In this document: positions 1 to 7,453 of the stretch, one piece after another
How the letters are laid out: the number at the start of each line of letters is the position of its first letter
How positions within the stretch are numbered: the stretch's first letter is position 1
Assembly (NCBI GenBank): GCA_024244665.1
Contig: JAAEOI010000607.1
Location: 1 to 9,918 of the forward strand
DNA: 9,918 nt
From: Bacteroidota bacterium
GTDB taxonomy: Bacteria; Bacteroidota; Bacteroidia; Bacteroidales; GCA-2748055
Reading direction: 5' to 3'
The notes under the pieces: model-generated
Databases searched by the model: none
Told to the model about the DNA's origin: nothing
What the model saw: the letters and a program-made list of their open reading frames with translations, nothing else
Made by a program: the position numbers and the translations under genes

Positions 1-506
1 CAACGCAATCTCAGGATGACACACTTAATTGAACATTACCTGGGGACAGAATTTCAGGACAAGAACCAACTGTCTGGGCAACACGACAGCTTCTTCTTCT
101 CTTATCACTGATCTGCATGATCACCGTCTCGCTCATATTCTTTTTCTCAATGACAAACTTAACAAACAGGATAAACACGGCTACAAGATTACACGACACC
201 CAAATGTATCAAAACCAAAGAACTATACCGCTGATTATCTTTGTATTAAAAAGTCACATCGAAAGGGGTGACGAAAACAAGAAAAGCGGTAGTCATTTTT
301 GCGATTTCAAAAAGTCACAACCCTGTTACTTTTACCTGATATGGTGAGTTTATTTTTATCAGCCTCTGTTGTGTGTATTTTATATATCACTAATAATAAG
401 AGCATTAGAGCACGCATGTGAAAACTTTTTAAGCGTATGGACCTCACATAATCTTGAAAACTCACATCTCTGTGACCTTCTGTTTTTGAGAAATAGGACA
501 CCCAAA
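1..506. other. Non-coding AT-rich stretch, no gene recognised
   Basis: I find no supportable gene here. Open frames on both strands are under about 80 codons, overlap each other, and have compositions unlike real proteins; no tRNA or rRNA fold was recognised by eye. The stretch is AT-rich and contains short A and T runs. It lies between an unseen neighbour to the left and a tandem array to the right, so it could be degenerate or purely intergenic DNA. Confidence 0.6.
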
Positions 507-768
507 AACATCAAAATCATCCACGAACATCAAAATCATCCACGAACATCGCAATCATCCAAAAACATCAAAATCATCCAAGAACATCAAAATCATCCAA
601 GAACATCAAAATCATCCAAGAACATCGAAATCATCCGAAAACATCGAAATCATCTAAAAACATCGCAATCATCCAAAAACATCCAAAAACATCGAAATCA
701 TCCAAGAACATCGAAAACATCGAAATCATCTAAAAACATCGAAATCAAAAACATCAAAATCACCCGAA
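507..768. repeat. 19-bp tandem repeat array, about 15 units
   Basis: The unit is AACATCAAAATCATCCAAG with small variants. Full 19-bp units start at 507, 526, 545, 564, 583, 602, 621, 640, 659, 688, 716 and 750 (the last degenerate). Shortened units of 10, 9 and 15 bp start at 678, 707 and 735. Variation is concentrated at unit positions 7-8 (AA, GA, GC or CA) and 16-19. The plus strand is almost free of G, giving a strong strand bias. Units at the left are most uniform and the right end is ragged, as expected for slippage or unequal recombination with decay. There are no unique spacers, so it is not a CRISPR array. Function unknown. Confidence 0.93.
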
Positions 769-866
769 AAGGAGCGGCGAAAACAGGATGACCTCCTGGC
801 CTGTGGGCTTAACAAGCAACATGAAATTAATAATCCCGGTTAAATTCCTGATCTGCTGATGCCTCG

Positions 867-1021
867 GCCCTGCCATCCCAGCTGCCGACCCAGCTGCCGA
901 CCCAGCTGCCATCCCAGCTGCCATCCCAGCTGCCGACCCAGCTGCCATCCCAGCTGCCGACCTAGCTGCATCCCAGCTGCCGACCCAGCTGCCGACCCAG
1001 CTGCCGACCTAGCTGCCGACC
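867..1021. repeat. 12-bp tandem repeat array abutting a stop codon
   Basis: The unit is CAGCTGCCGACC, alternating irregularly with the variant CAGCTGCCATCC. Units start at 867 (degenerate), 879, 891, 903, 915, 927, 939, 951, 963 (11 bp, one base lost), 974, 986, 998 and 1010. Ten units contain the palindrome CAGCTG; those at 963 and 1010 carry TAGCTG instead. The array is GC-rich, unlike the AT-rich 19-bp array about 100 bp away. Its last base is the last base of the stop codon of the phosphatase gene on the minus strand. It occupies the place where a terminator for that transcript would be expected, but no hairpin followed by a T run is visible. Confidence 0.93.
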
Positions 1022-1935
1022 TAGATCCCAACGAGTTCGGCGATCACCCCCTCCTTGAGGGAAAATTCAGACTGAATAAGGTTTTTAATGTGACATTCGT
1101 GTATCACAAAACTCACAAGAATCACAGCGGGCACAATCATATCGGCCCGGACCGGCTCCATTCCCGGTATCTGCAGGCGTCCGGCATGGGTGGACCGGAT
1201 CAGGTTCTGGTGGATCCATTTGAAATCCGACAAGGCCAGGGGTCGGCTGTAACCCACATCATCAACCACCCCGGAGCGGTGCCTGACCATGGCGTAGAAG
1301 GTGTCGAACGATCCCGATGCACCGATCAGAGTACGTGGTTTCTCCCTTTTTACCGCCTCCAGCAAGGGGCCCAGTTCATGCTTGAAATGGGCTAAAAGTG
1401 CATGGATTTCCTCGTGTGTAATGGGATCATTAAGATCGAAAAGTTCCAGGATACGTGCCATTCCCAGCTCAAAACTGTGCTTCCAGCTGATCCCCTGGTC
1501 ATCACAGATAATAAATTCGTTGCTCCCCCCGCCAATATCGAGGATCATTACCTTCTTTTTATTCATGGGGAAAGACTGGCGGACTCCCTTATAGATCAGC
1601 TCCGCCTCACGATCGCCGGGGATTACCCTGACCCTGAATCCGAAGCGTTTCTGAACCTCATCCACGAACTGTTGTCCGTTCGTGGCATTTCGGATGGCCG
1701 AAGTGGCAAAGGCACGGACCTCCTCTACCTCAAATTTTTTGATGGTATCCATGTGGTTGTTAATGGCCACATAGCCCCTTTCGAAGGCAGCCGGGGTAAT
1801 CCTGTTGATCTGTATTCCCCCGTGGCCCAGCTTTACCGGCTGTTTACCCGAGAAAATAATTTTGAAACTGCGCTCTTTGCGCTCTGCAATAAGAATGTCG
1901 AAGGTATTGGTACCAAAGTCAAGTATAGCAATCAT
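1021..1935 (-). CDS. Ppx/GppA-family phosphatase (exopolyphosphatase-like)
   Basis: Predicted 304-residue member of the Ppx/GppA branch of the actin-like ATPase fold. The family hydrolyses terminal phosphates of polyphosphate or of pppGpp in the cytoplasm. Visible motifs: the N-terminal phosphate loop DFGTNTFDILI (residues 6-16), ATSAIRNATNG (77-87), the segment IPGDREAELIYKGV with the family's conserved catalytic-type Glu (about 110), and the second phosphate loop DIGGGSNE (133-140). The length fits the short form that lacks the extra C-terminal HD-type domain of E. coli Ppx and GppA. I chose the ATG at 1935; a longer frame would need a TTG 15 nt upstream. It is the last gene of the grpE-led unit, 63 nt after the permease. 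The stop codon TAG lies at the edge of the 12-bp array. Substrate (polyphosphate or pppGpp) cannot be decided from sequence. Confidence 0.9.
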   Translation of the reverse strand: MIAILDFGTNTFDILIAERKERSFKIIFSGKQPVKLGHGGIQINRITPAAFERGYVAINNHMDTIKKFEVEEVRAFATSAIRNATNGQQFVDEVQKRFGFRVRVIPGDREAELIYKGVRQSFPMNKKKVMILDIGGGSNEFIICDDQGISWKHSFELGMARILELFDLNDPITHEEIHALLAHFKHELGPLLEAVKREKPRTLIGASGSFDTFYAMVRHRSGVVDDVGYSRPLALSDFKWIHQNLIRSTHAGRLQIPGMEPVRADMIVPAVILVSFVIHECHIKNLIQSEFSLKEGVIAELVGI

Positions 1936-1998
1936 CGGCTCTATTCTCAAAAGGTAAGAAGATGGTATTCATGGCTACAATAAAGCTACACAAAAAAT

Positions 1999-3384
1999 TT
2001 ATGAACTGTACCGCAGCCACTTCCAGATCTCCCTATAGGTGATCTTTTTACCATACATCAGGATGCCGGTGCGGTAGACTTTCCCTGCTACCCAGGTCAT
2101 TCCCACAAAGGTGGTCACCAGCAATGATCCGGAAACCGCAATCTGCCACCAGGGAACCCCGAAGGGTATCCGAACCATCATCACCACCGGTGAGGTAAAG
2201 GGAATCAGGCTGGCCCAGAAGGGGAGTGCCCCGTCGGGGTTGTTCATGGCGCTGATCATTATGTAGATACCCAGGATCAGGGGGGCAATCACTGGAAATA
2301 TGAGCTGCTGCGTATCGGTCTCGTTGTCGACCATCGACCCTATCACTGCGAACATAGCGGCGTAAAGCAGGTAGCCGAAAATAAAGTAGAAGAGGAATGC
2401 TCCCAGCATGACCCCTGCATTGATGTTTTTAAGGGAGGTAAAAATCTCCATGGCTGCATCCATATCTTCCCCTGAAAGAACAGATCCGTCATCGGAAGCC
2501 AGGGCCTCTTCGATGCCTCCATCCATAAATAGCTCCGAACCCACCACCTGTTCAGTGGGAGTCTGGTTCAATTCCGGGAAAAAGGCAGCCTTCAGCCCGG
2601 TGATCAGCGCAAATGAGAGGACAGTCCAGATTATAAACTGGGTCAGGCCGGTGAGGCCCACCCCTACAATCTTGCCCATCATTAGCTGGAAGGGTTTAAC
2701 CGAACTGACGATCACCTCGATGATCCTGCTCACCTTTTCTTCAATCACCCCGCGCATCACCTGTGAGCCAAAGAAGAAGATAAAAAAGAAGATCAGTAAG
2801 CCGCTCAAATAGCCCACTCCCATCTTCACCCCGGTGTGGGTCTCCTGGCTCTCCCCGTCTTTGGTCCATGTGATGCTGCGCAGGTTCACTTTGGTCTCCA
2901 CCTCGGCCAGGATCCGTTCGATGTCATGAATATCATTGGCAGCCAGCTTCAGATGTTCAATCTCACTCTCCATAGAACGCCTGATGTGTTCACTCACCTC
3001 CAGGGAGATAGTTTTGGTAGAATAGAGCCGTGAGGTTTCGGAAGCCATCAGGTTCGGGGGGATGTAGAGGATCGCATAGTAGCCCGATGCCTCAAAACCC
3101 TCTTTGAAGGTCTCCAGTGGAACTCCTTCGATGACCTGAAATTTCAGGTATTCCCCGTCGGGAATCACACAGGTGGCAGCTCCGGATCCGTATTCGGTAA
3201 AGAGTTTTGATTCGTCCAGCACCACCACGGTTTTCTCATCCTTGTCCTCCAGCGTTGCAAAATACATGGGGATCAACACATAGGCCGCGAAAATCAGGGG
3301 CCCCAGGATAGACATAATGATAAATGATTTCTTCCGGACCCTGGTGGTGTACTCCCTTTTAATGATCAGTGATATCATGCTCAT
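1999..3384 (-). CDS. ABC-2 type transporter permease (NatB-like)
   Basis: Integral membrane subunit of an ABC exporter, 461 residues. One membrane helix near the N-terminus (about 22-42) is followed by a large polar, presumably extracytoplasmic, domain (about 43-187). A C-terminal membrane block follows, with helices near 188-206, 238-262, 325-350, 362-380 and 413-433. The segment GVIEEKVSRIIEVIVSSVKP (212-231), just after the second helix, and SLIPFTSP (392-399) are typical of the NatB/YhaP group of ABC-2 permeases. An acidic loop of about 60 residues sits between helices three and four. The ATG at 3384 overlaps the ATPase stop codon by 4 nt, so the two are probably translated in fixed ratio. 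Substrate unknown; NatAB of Bacillus exports sodium, but related systems act on other substrates. Confidence 0.92.
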   Translation of the reverse strand: MSMISLIIKREYTTRVRKKSFIIMSILGPLIFAAYVLIPMYFATLEDKDEKTVVVLDESKLFTEYGSGAATCVIPDGEYLKFQVIEGVPLETFKEGFEASGYYAILYIPPNLMASETSRLYSTKTISLEVSEHIRRSMESEIEHLKLAANDIHDIERILAEVETKVNLRSITWTKDGESQETHTGVKMGVGYLSGLLIFFFIFFFGSQVMRGVIEEKVSRIIEVIVSSVKPFQLMMGKIVGVGLTGLTQFIIWTVLSFALITGLKAAFFPELNQTPTEQVVGSELFMDGGIEEALASDDGSVLSGEDMDAAMEIFTSLKNINAGVMLGAFLFYFIFGYLLYAAMFAVIGSMVDNETDTQQLIFPVIAPLILGIYIMISAMNNPDGALPFWASLIPFTSPVVMMVRIPFGVPWWQIAVSGSLLVTTFVGMTWVAGKVYRTGILMYGKKITYREIWKWLRYSS

Positions 3385-4319
3385 CTTGCCTGCCTGTTTT
3401 TGTTGCTTGCATCCTTCACCACCTGGATGAAAATATCGTTCATGTCAGGGAGGATTTCATGGAAAGCCTTTACATCAGTAATCTGCACCAGGTTTTTCAG
3501 CAGTTCATTGGATCCGCCGTCACGGGTAACCCTTATGGTTGCCTCCTGGCCACGGCCGTTCTCATCCATATGCAGAAGCTCAAATCCCGTTTCGAGTCCG
3601 CCGCTCAGCTTCTCCGGTTCCCCCTTAAAGTGTACCTTATATTTGTTGGCCCGGTACATATCCCTGACCTGGTTGATTTCGCCCTGAAGTACCACCTCCG
3701 ACTGGTTAATCAGCGTGATGTGATTACAGAGTTCCTCCACCGATGCCATGTTGTGGGTGGAGAAGATGATGGTGGCACCCTTCTCCTTCATCTGGAGGAT
3801 CTCGTTCTTAAGCAGGTTTACATTGATGGGATCAAAACCACTGAATGGTTCGTCGAAAATCAGCAGTTCGGGTTCATGCAGTACCGTGGTGATGAACTGC
3901 ACCTTCTGGGCCATCCCCTTGGAGAGCTCCTCCACCTTCTTATCCCACCAGCCGCCAATCTCGAACTTCTCAAACCAGACCTTCAGCCGTTTGAGGGCCT
4001 CAGCCCGGCTCAGTCCTTTCAATTGTGCAAGATAGAGCGCCTGCTCTCCCACCTTCATTTTTTTATAAAGGCCCCGCTCCTCGGGAAGATATCCGATCTG
4101 TGATCTGTGCTCGCTTCCTATAGGTTGGCCGCGGAACAGGATGGAACCCTGGTCGGGTGCGGTAATCTGGTTGATGATCCGTAGCAGGGTGGTTTTCCCT
4201 GCACCGTTGGGTCCCAGTAATCCGTAAATGCTTCCTTCGGGGACTTCAAGGGAGACCTTGTTCAGTGCCCTGTGGCCGCTGAAGTCCTTGATAACTGCAT
4301 CGGCAGTAATAAGGTTCAT
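3381..4319 (-). CDS. ABC transporter ATP-binding protein (NatA-like)
   Basis: Cytoplasmic ATPase subunit partnering the downstream permease, 312 residues. Walker A GPNGAGKT is at 36-43, the Q-loop region [11 protein letters not shown] at 75-85 (with Glu where many families have Gln), the signature LSKGM at 132-136 in place of LSGGQ, Walker B LLIFDEP at 152-158 with catalytic Glu157, the D-loop SGFD at 160-163 and the switch His189. The residues after about 210 form the C-terminal extension seen in NatA-type ATPases (DUF4162-like). The LPEERGLY and LSKGM variants are usual for this subgroup, so the protein should be active. Its ATG overlaps the dnaJ stop by 4 nt and its stop overlaps the permease ATG by 4 nt. 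Confidence 0.95.
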   Translation of the reverse strand: MNLITADAVIKDFSGHRALNKVSLEVPEGSIYGLLGPNGAGKTTLLRIINQITAPDQGSILFRGQPIGSEHRSQIGYLPEERGLYKKMKVGEQALYLAQLKGLSRAEALKRLKVWFEKFEIGGWWDKKVEELSKGMAQKVQFITTVLHEPELLIFDEPFSGFDPINVNLLKNEILQMKEKGATIIFSTHNMASVEELCNHITLINQSEVVLQGEINQVRDMYRANKYKVHFKGEPEKLSGGLETGFELLHMDENGRGQEATIRVTRDGGSNELLKNLVQITDVKAFHEILPDMNDIFIQVVKDASNKNRQAR

Positions 4320-5473
4320 TCAAAAAAGTTTTTCATTCGGTGGAAAAATCCGTTCTCCGATTTATCGGGACGGGGTGTAAAACTATCGGATTGCTCCATT
4401 TTTTCAAATAATTTCTTCTCCTCCTTGTCCAGCGTTTTGGGAATCCAGACATTGATCTGCACCAACAGGTCGCCCCGACCATAACCGTTCACTTCAGGTA
4501 CACCTTTCCCTCTCAGGCGAAGAATCCTTCCAGGCTGCGTCCCGGCTTCAATCTTTATTTTAGCCATACCTTCCACGGTGGGGATCTCCACTGTTGAACC
4601 CAGGGTAGCCTGGGGAATGGTCAGGTAGAGGTTGTAGACCAGGTCGCTTCCGTCTCTGGTCAGCTCCGGGTGGTTTTCTTCCTGGATGATCACCATCAGG
4701 TCACCATTCACTCCTCCACGGCGGGCTGCATTACCCTTACCGCCCAACTTCACCTGCATGCCCTCTGCCACACCGGCGGGGATGTTGATCTTGATTACTT
4801 CCTCCTCTTTCACGATTCCTTCACCATAGCACGATTCGCACTTCTGGCTGATGGTTGCGCCCTCACCGTGACAGGTGGGACAGACCGAAGCGGTCTGCAT
4901 CTGGCCCAGGAAGGTATTGGTTACCCGTGTAACCTGTCCGGTTCCGTGGCAGGTGTTGCATGTATTTTTCGCAGTTCCGTTCTTGGCACCAGAACCATCG
5001 CATGTTTTGCACGAGACATATTTCTTAACCTTGATCTTTTTCTCAACACCCTCGGCCACATCCTGCAGGTTCAGTTTTACCTTCACCCTCAGGTTGGAAC
5101 CTTTGGTAACTCCTCCCCCGCGGGAGCCTCCGCCTCCAAAACCTCCAAAACCTCCAAAGCCTCCAAAACCGCCGAATATATCCCCGAACTGTGAGAAGAT
5201 GTCCTCCATGGACATTCCGCCGCCATGGAATCCTCCTCCTCCGCCATTCTCAAAGGCAGCATGTCCGAACTGGTCATATTTCTGTCGTTTCTGATCGTCC
5301 GAAAGCACTTCATAGGCTTCCGCCGCCTCCTTAAACCGCTCTTCCGCCGCCTTGTCACCGGGATTCTTATCCGGGTGGTTCTGAATTGCCTGTTTCCTGT
5401 ACGATTTCTTAATCTCTTCCTGGGATGCGTTTTTGGAAACCCCTAATATCTCGTAAAAATCTCTTTTTGCCAT
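4316..5473 (-). CDS. dnaJ: Chaperone protein DnaJ (type I Hsp40)
   Basis: Co-chaperone that delivers unfolded clients to DnaK and stimulates its ATPase; cytoplasmic, 385 residues, the usual length. The J domain (about 4-68) has the essential HPD at 33-35. A Gly/Phe-rich linker covers about 75-120. Four CxxCxGxG zinc motifs begin at Cys155, Cys172, Cys198 and Cys212, and the two beta-rich client-binding domains follow. I start it at the ATG at 5473 ([11 protein letters not shown]); the frame extends three codons further only through a TTG. It lies 22 nt after grpE, so the pair is co-transcribed, and its stop overlaps the ABC ATPase start. dnaK is not in the window. Confidence 0.98.
   Translation of the reverse strand: MAKRDFYEILGVSKNASQEEIKKSYRKQAIQNHPDKNPGDKAAEERFKEAAEAYEVLSDDQKRQKYDQFGHAAFENGGGGGFHGGGMSMEDIFSQFGDIFGGFGGFGGFGGFGGGGSRGGGVTKGSNLRVKVKLNLQDVAEGVEKKIKVKKYVSCKTCDGSGAKNGTAKNTCNTCHGTGQVTRVTNTFLGQMQTASVCPTCHGEGATISQKCESCYGEGIVKEEEVIKINIPAGVAEGMQVKLGGKGNAARRGGVNGDLMVIIQEENHPELTRDGSDLVYNLYLTIPQATLGSTVEIPTVEGMAKIKIEAGTQPGRILRLRGKGVPEVNGYGRGDLLVQINVWIPKTLDKEEKKLFEKMEQSDSFTPRPDKSENGFFHRMKNFFE
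5133..5177 (-). repeat. 9-bp repeats encoding the DnaJ Gly-Gly-Phe tract
   Basis: Four consecutive 9-bp units (CCTCCAAAA on the plus strand, one with a G at the last base) at 5133-5168, followed by a diverged unit to 5177, encode the [14 protein letters not shown] tract around residues 101-114 of DnaJ. Near-identical codons over a low-complexity tract suggest recent slippage, so linker length may vary between strains. Confidence 0.8.
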
Positions 5474-5495
5474 ATGGTTCAATTAACCCCCGTTA

Positions 5496-6089
5496 TTACT
5501 CTCCAATTACCACCTTTGCGAATCGAAGCACCCTGTCGTTCAGGTAGTAGCCCTTCTGTATCACATCCACCACTTTGCCCTTCAGTTTCTTGGAAGTAGC
5601 CGGGATCTTGGTGATCGCCTCGTGAAGGTCGGTGTCAAACGCCTTTTTTATCGCTTCAATCTCTTTGACACCCTGCTGAGCAAGGAATCCGCTGAATTTT
5701 CCTGAGATCAGTTTCATCCCCTCCTTCACAGCAACAATGTCTTTTGCCTCATCCACCACCTGCAGTGCACGATCGAAATCATCGGCCACCGGCAGCAGGG
5801 CATTCAGCAGGTTCTCATTGGCGCTTTTCTGCAGGTCGATCTTCTCTTTGAGGGTGCGTTTCCTGAAATTGTCATATTCGGCTGACAACCTGAGGTAGCG
5901 ATCCTGTAATTCTGCCAGTTTTTCCTCCGCTGTGGGCTCTTTTTTCTCCTCAACAGCCTCATTTTCTTCGGTCTCTTCAGATCCCTCTTCCTTTGAAGTC
6001 TCTTCCTGAACCTCCTCCTGGTTCAGCTTCTCTTCAACTTCAATTTTTTTAACTTTCTGTTTATCAGATTTATGCGACTTATTGGCCAT
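5496..6089 (-). CDS. grpE: Nucleotide exchange factor GrpE
   Basis: Releases ADP from DnaK in the DnaK-DnaJ-GrpE cycle; cytoplasmic dimer. At 197 residues it has the usual length. Residues 1-55 are a highly charged Lys/Glu-rich tail with little predicted structure. A long helix, about 55-95, contains the family-typical YLRLSAEYDNFRKRT. The C-terminal beta domain ends in GYYLNDRVLRFAKVVIGE, a strong family signature. The ATG at 6089 is preceded by AGGAG with 8 nt spacing, the clearest ribosome binding site in the window. It is the first gene of the five-gene minus-strand unit. Confidence 0.98.
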   Translation of the reverse strand: MANKSHKSDKQKVKKIEVEEKLNQEEVQEETSKEEGSEETEENEAVEEKKEPTAEEKLAELQDRYLRLSAEYDNFRKRTLKEKIDLQKSANENLLNALLPVADDFDRALQVVDEAKDIVAVKEGMKLISGKFSGFLAQQGVKEIEAIKKAFDTDLHEAITKIPATSKKLKGKVVDVIQKGYYLNDRVLRFAKVVIGE

Positions 6090-6097
6090 CTCTTATT

Positions 6098-6102
6098 CTC
6101 CT
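6098..6102 (-). promoter_or_regulatory. Ribosome binding site of grpE
   Basis: AGGAG on the minus strand, 8 nt before the grpE ATG. Most other genes here lack such a site, as is common in Bacteroidota, so this one fixes the start and suggests strong translation of the first gene of the unit. Confidence 0.75.
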
Positions 6103-6160
6103 GTTTAGTATTCAATAATATGCCCCTTAGATGTCAAATATTGAGCCATTTAGTTTTCGT

Positions 6161-6173
6161 TGACATATTGTCA
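6161..6173. promoter_or_regulatory. Inverted repeat TGACA-TAT-TGTCA in grpE leader
   Basis: A perfect 5-bp inverted repeat with 3-bp spacer lies in the grpE-VOC intergenic region, downstream of the predicted grpE promoter and about 70 nt before the grpE start. Related half-sites ATGTCAAATA (6131) and ATGTCGCAAATA (6195) lie on either side. It could be an operator for a dimeric repressor. It does not match the CIRCE element of HrcA. Short enough that chance is possible. Confidence 0.3.
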
Positions 6174-6200
6174 GCTTTGGGGTCATTTTTAAACATGTCG

Positions 6201-6230
6201 CAAATATACAATCAGGCTGAGTTGGTGCAG
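6201..6230 (-). promoter_or_regulatory. Predicted promoter of the grpE operon
   Basis: On the minus strand the -7 box TATATTTG (6208-6201) matches the Bacteroidota consensus TAnnTTTG exactly. CTG (6230-6228) sits 19 bp upstream in the -33 position, where TTG is consensus. Transcription would start near 6194, giving a leader of about 105 nt. No transcript data, so this is a sequence match only. Confidence 0.55.
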
Positions 6231-6232
6231 TC

Positions 6233-6240
6233 TATTTTTG
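6233..6240 (+). promoter_or_regulatory. Candidate -7 box of the VOC-AraC unit
   Basis: TATTTTTG matches TAnnTTTG and lies 25 nt before the VOC start codon. No TTG is found at the expected -33 distance, so activation by a regulator may be needed, or the match is chance in AT-rich DNA. It would place this promoter back-to-back with that of grpE within about 60 bp. Confidence 0.4.
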
Positions 6241-6265
6241 CATCGTACCTTTAACCAAACAAAAA

Positions 6266-6631
6266 ATGAAAATGAAAAAGATGATTTCCTGGGTTGAAAT
6301 CCCGGCAGTGAACATGGAAAGGGCAGTTAAATTCTACAATGAAGTGCTCTGCCTGAATTTGAATATCCTTGATTGCGGAGAGGAGAAGATGGCCTGTTTT
6401 CCGGGCGACGAAGGAGCAATATCCCTGGCTCCGGATTTCAAACCCTCCAAGGATGGAATACTGGTTAGCCTGAACGTTGAGGAGAGGATGGATGAAGCAC
6501 TGCTTTTGGTGCAGAAGTGTGGTGGATCGGTGGTGAAAGGAAAAACCAAAATTGAGGCAGAAGGCAGGGGCTATTTTGCACTTTTTCTGGATAGTGAGGG
6601 CAACAGGGTAGGCTTCTATGGAAGCAGGTAA
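6266..6631 (+). CDS. VOC-fold (glyoxalase/bleomycin-resistance-like) protein
   Basis: Small cytoplasmic protein of 121 residues with the vicinal-oxygen-chelate fold: MISWVEIPAVNMERAVKFYNEVL (6-28) is a typical first beta-alpha unit, and GYFALFLDSEGNRVGFYGS (102-120) a typical last strand pair. The usual metal ligand position in the first strand is occupied by Glu11, and the protein contains no histidine at all, so classical Ni/Zn glyoxalase chemistry is doubtful; it may bind a ligand instead. The ATG at 6266 is used, with possible starts at residues 3 and 6 (M6 best matches the family start). No ribosome binding site is visible, only an A-rich leader. The AraC gene follows after 18 nt. Substrate unknown. 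Confidence 0.85.
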   Translation: MKMKKMISWVEIPAVNMERAVKFYNEVLCLNLNILDCGEEKMACFPGDEGAISLAPDFKPSKDGILVSLNVEERMDEALLLVQKCGGSVVKGKTKIEAEGRGYFALFLDSEGNRVGFYGSR

Positions 6632-6649
6632 GGGCGTAATCCATCCTGA

Positions 6650-7453
6650 ATGAATATTGACACTCCATCCGAAAGTCTTGCCCCATATGTGAAGAGCTAC
6701 TGGGGAATGGAACACACGGTTCCCAAGGGAGGGGACTACCTCTACCGGGTTGTACCCTCCGGACTTTCGGAACTGATGTTTTACCTGGGTGATCTTCCCG
6801 GATCGATGGATCCGGGAAAGATCATCACAGAACACTCCTTGCTTTCAGGTCAGCAAAAGGAGTATTATGACCTGCGGATTACCGGGACGCTCAATCTGTT
6901 TTCGGTTATCTTCCAGCCCCACGGTCTGATGGTCTTCTTTGATTTGCCCCTGCAGGAGATTTTCAATCAGAATGTCTCTCTGCGCCATATCCTTAAAGAT
7001 GCGGTTACTGAACTGGAAACCCAACTGTATGAGGCAGGCTCCTTCCCGGAAAGGAAACACATTGTTGAGTCATTCTTAAGCGACAGGCTGGCCGGCAGTA
7101 AGAAGAAGTATGAATTTGACCGCATTAGGTGCTGCATTGAGATCATCAACCGCTCTGGAGGGGAGGTGGGTATCGACACCCTCGCCTCCCATGCCTGTTT
7201 GTCAAGGAAACAGTTTGAAAGGATTTTCCAAACCCATGTGGGCAGCTCCCCGGGGCAGTTTCTGAAGACGGTGAGGTTTCAGAGGGCCGTGCACGAAAAA
7301 TCCCGGAACAGAGGAATGAGTCTTACCGAACTTACCTATCGGGCGGGTTACTATGATCAGTCCCACATGAACGCCGAGTTCCAAAGGCTGGCCGGAATGA
7401 CCCCCGGACAATATTTCGCCAGCTGTGATCCCTTTTCCGATTTTTTCAATTAA
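6650..7453 (+). CDS. AraC-family transcriptional regulator
   Basis: DNA-binding regulator of 267 residues. Residues 1-150 form an N-terminal domain of the kind common in Bacteroidota AraC proteins (DUF6597-like; starts PSESLAPYVKSYWGME, then VVPSGLSELMFYLGD). The C-terminal AraC domain has two helix-turn-helix units at about 175-200 (GIDTLASHACLSRKQFERIF) and 224-247. It ends in the family hallmark AGYYDQSHMNAEFQRLAGMTPGQY. There are 18 nt between the VOC stop and this start, so the two are probably co-transcribed and the VOC protein may act in the same response. The gene ends convergently against the response regulator gene, the stop codons sharing TTAA at 7450-7453. Ligand unknown. Confidence 0.93.
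   Translation: MNIDTPSESLAPYVKSYWGMEHTVPKGGDYLYRVVPSGLSELMFYLGDLPGSMDPGKIITEHSLLSGQQKEYYDLRITGTLNLFSVIFQPHGLMVFFDLPLQEIFNQNVSLRHILKDAVTELETQLYEAGSFPERKHIVESFLSDRLAGSKKKYEFDRIRCCIEIINRSGGEVGIDTLASHACLSRKQFERIFQTHVGSSPGQFLKTVRFQRAVHEKSRNRGMSLTELTYRAGYYDQSHMNAEFQRLAGMTPGQYFASCDPFSDFFN

Noticed and set aside
507..768. CRISPR array or plasmid-type iterons
   Set aside because: Repeats are directly adjacent without unique spacers and there are no cas genes, so it is not CRISPR. No replication initiator gene or DnaA boxes are nearby, so an origin is not supported.
369..791. A 140-codon open frame on the plus strand running through the 19-bp array
   Set aside because: It begins with TTG, has no ribosome binding site, and more than half of it is translation of the G-poor repeat, whose composition lacks stop codons. 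The non-repeat part resembles no protein family.
760..1031. Repetitive Ala/Gly-rich and Gly-Arg-Gln-Leu frames (minus) and His-Pro-Ser-Cys repeats (plus)
   Set aside because: All are readings of the same 12-bp repeat in different frames, without a start context. One is mentioned in the findings only because of its register with the phosphatase stop.
1936..1950. Upstream TTG start for the phosphatase (and similarly 5474-5482 for dnaJ)
   Set aside because: In both cases the ATG a few codons later matches the conserved family N-terminus, and no ribosome binding site supports the TTG.
3369..4103. Long plus-strand open frame opposite the ABC ATPase, and other antisense frames over dnaJ, permease and kinase
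   Set aside because: They are shadows of clearly identified genes; their translations match no family and lack plausible starts.
6090..6265. CIRCE (HrcA) operator before grpE
   Set aside because: No TTAGCACTC-N9-GAGTGCTAA or close variant is present.
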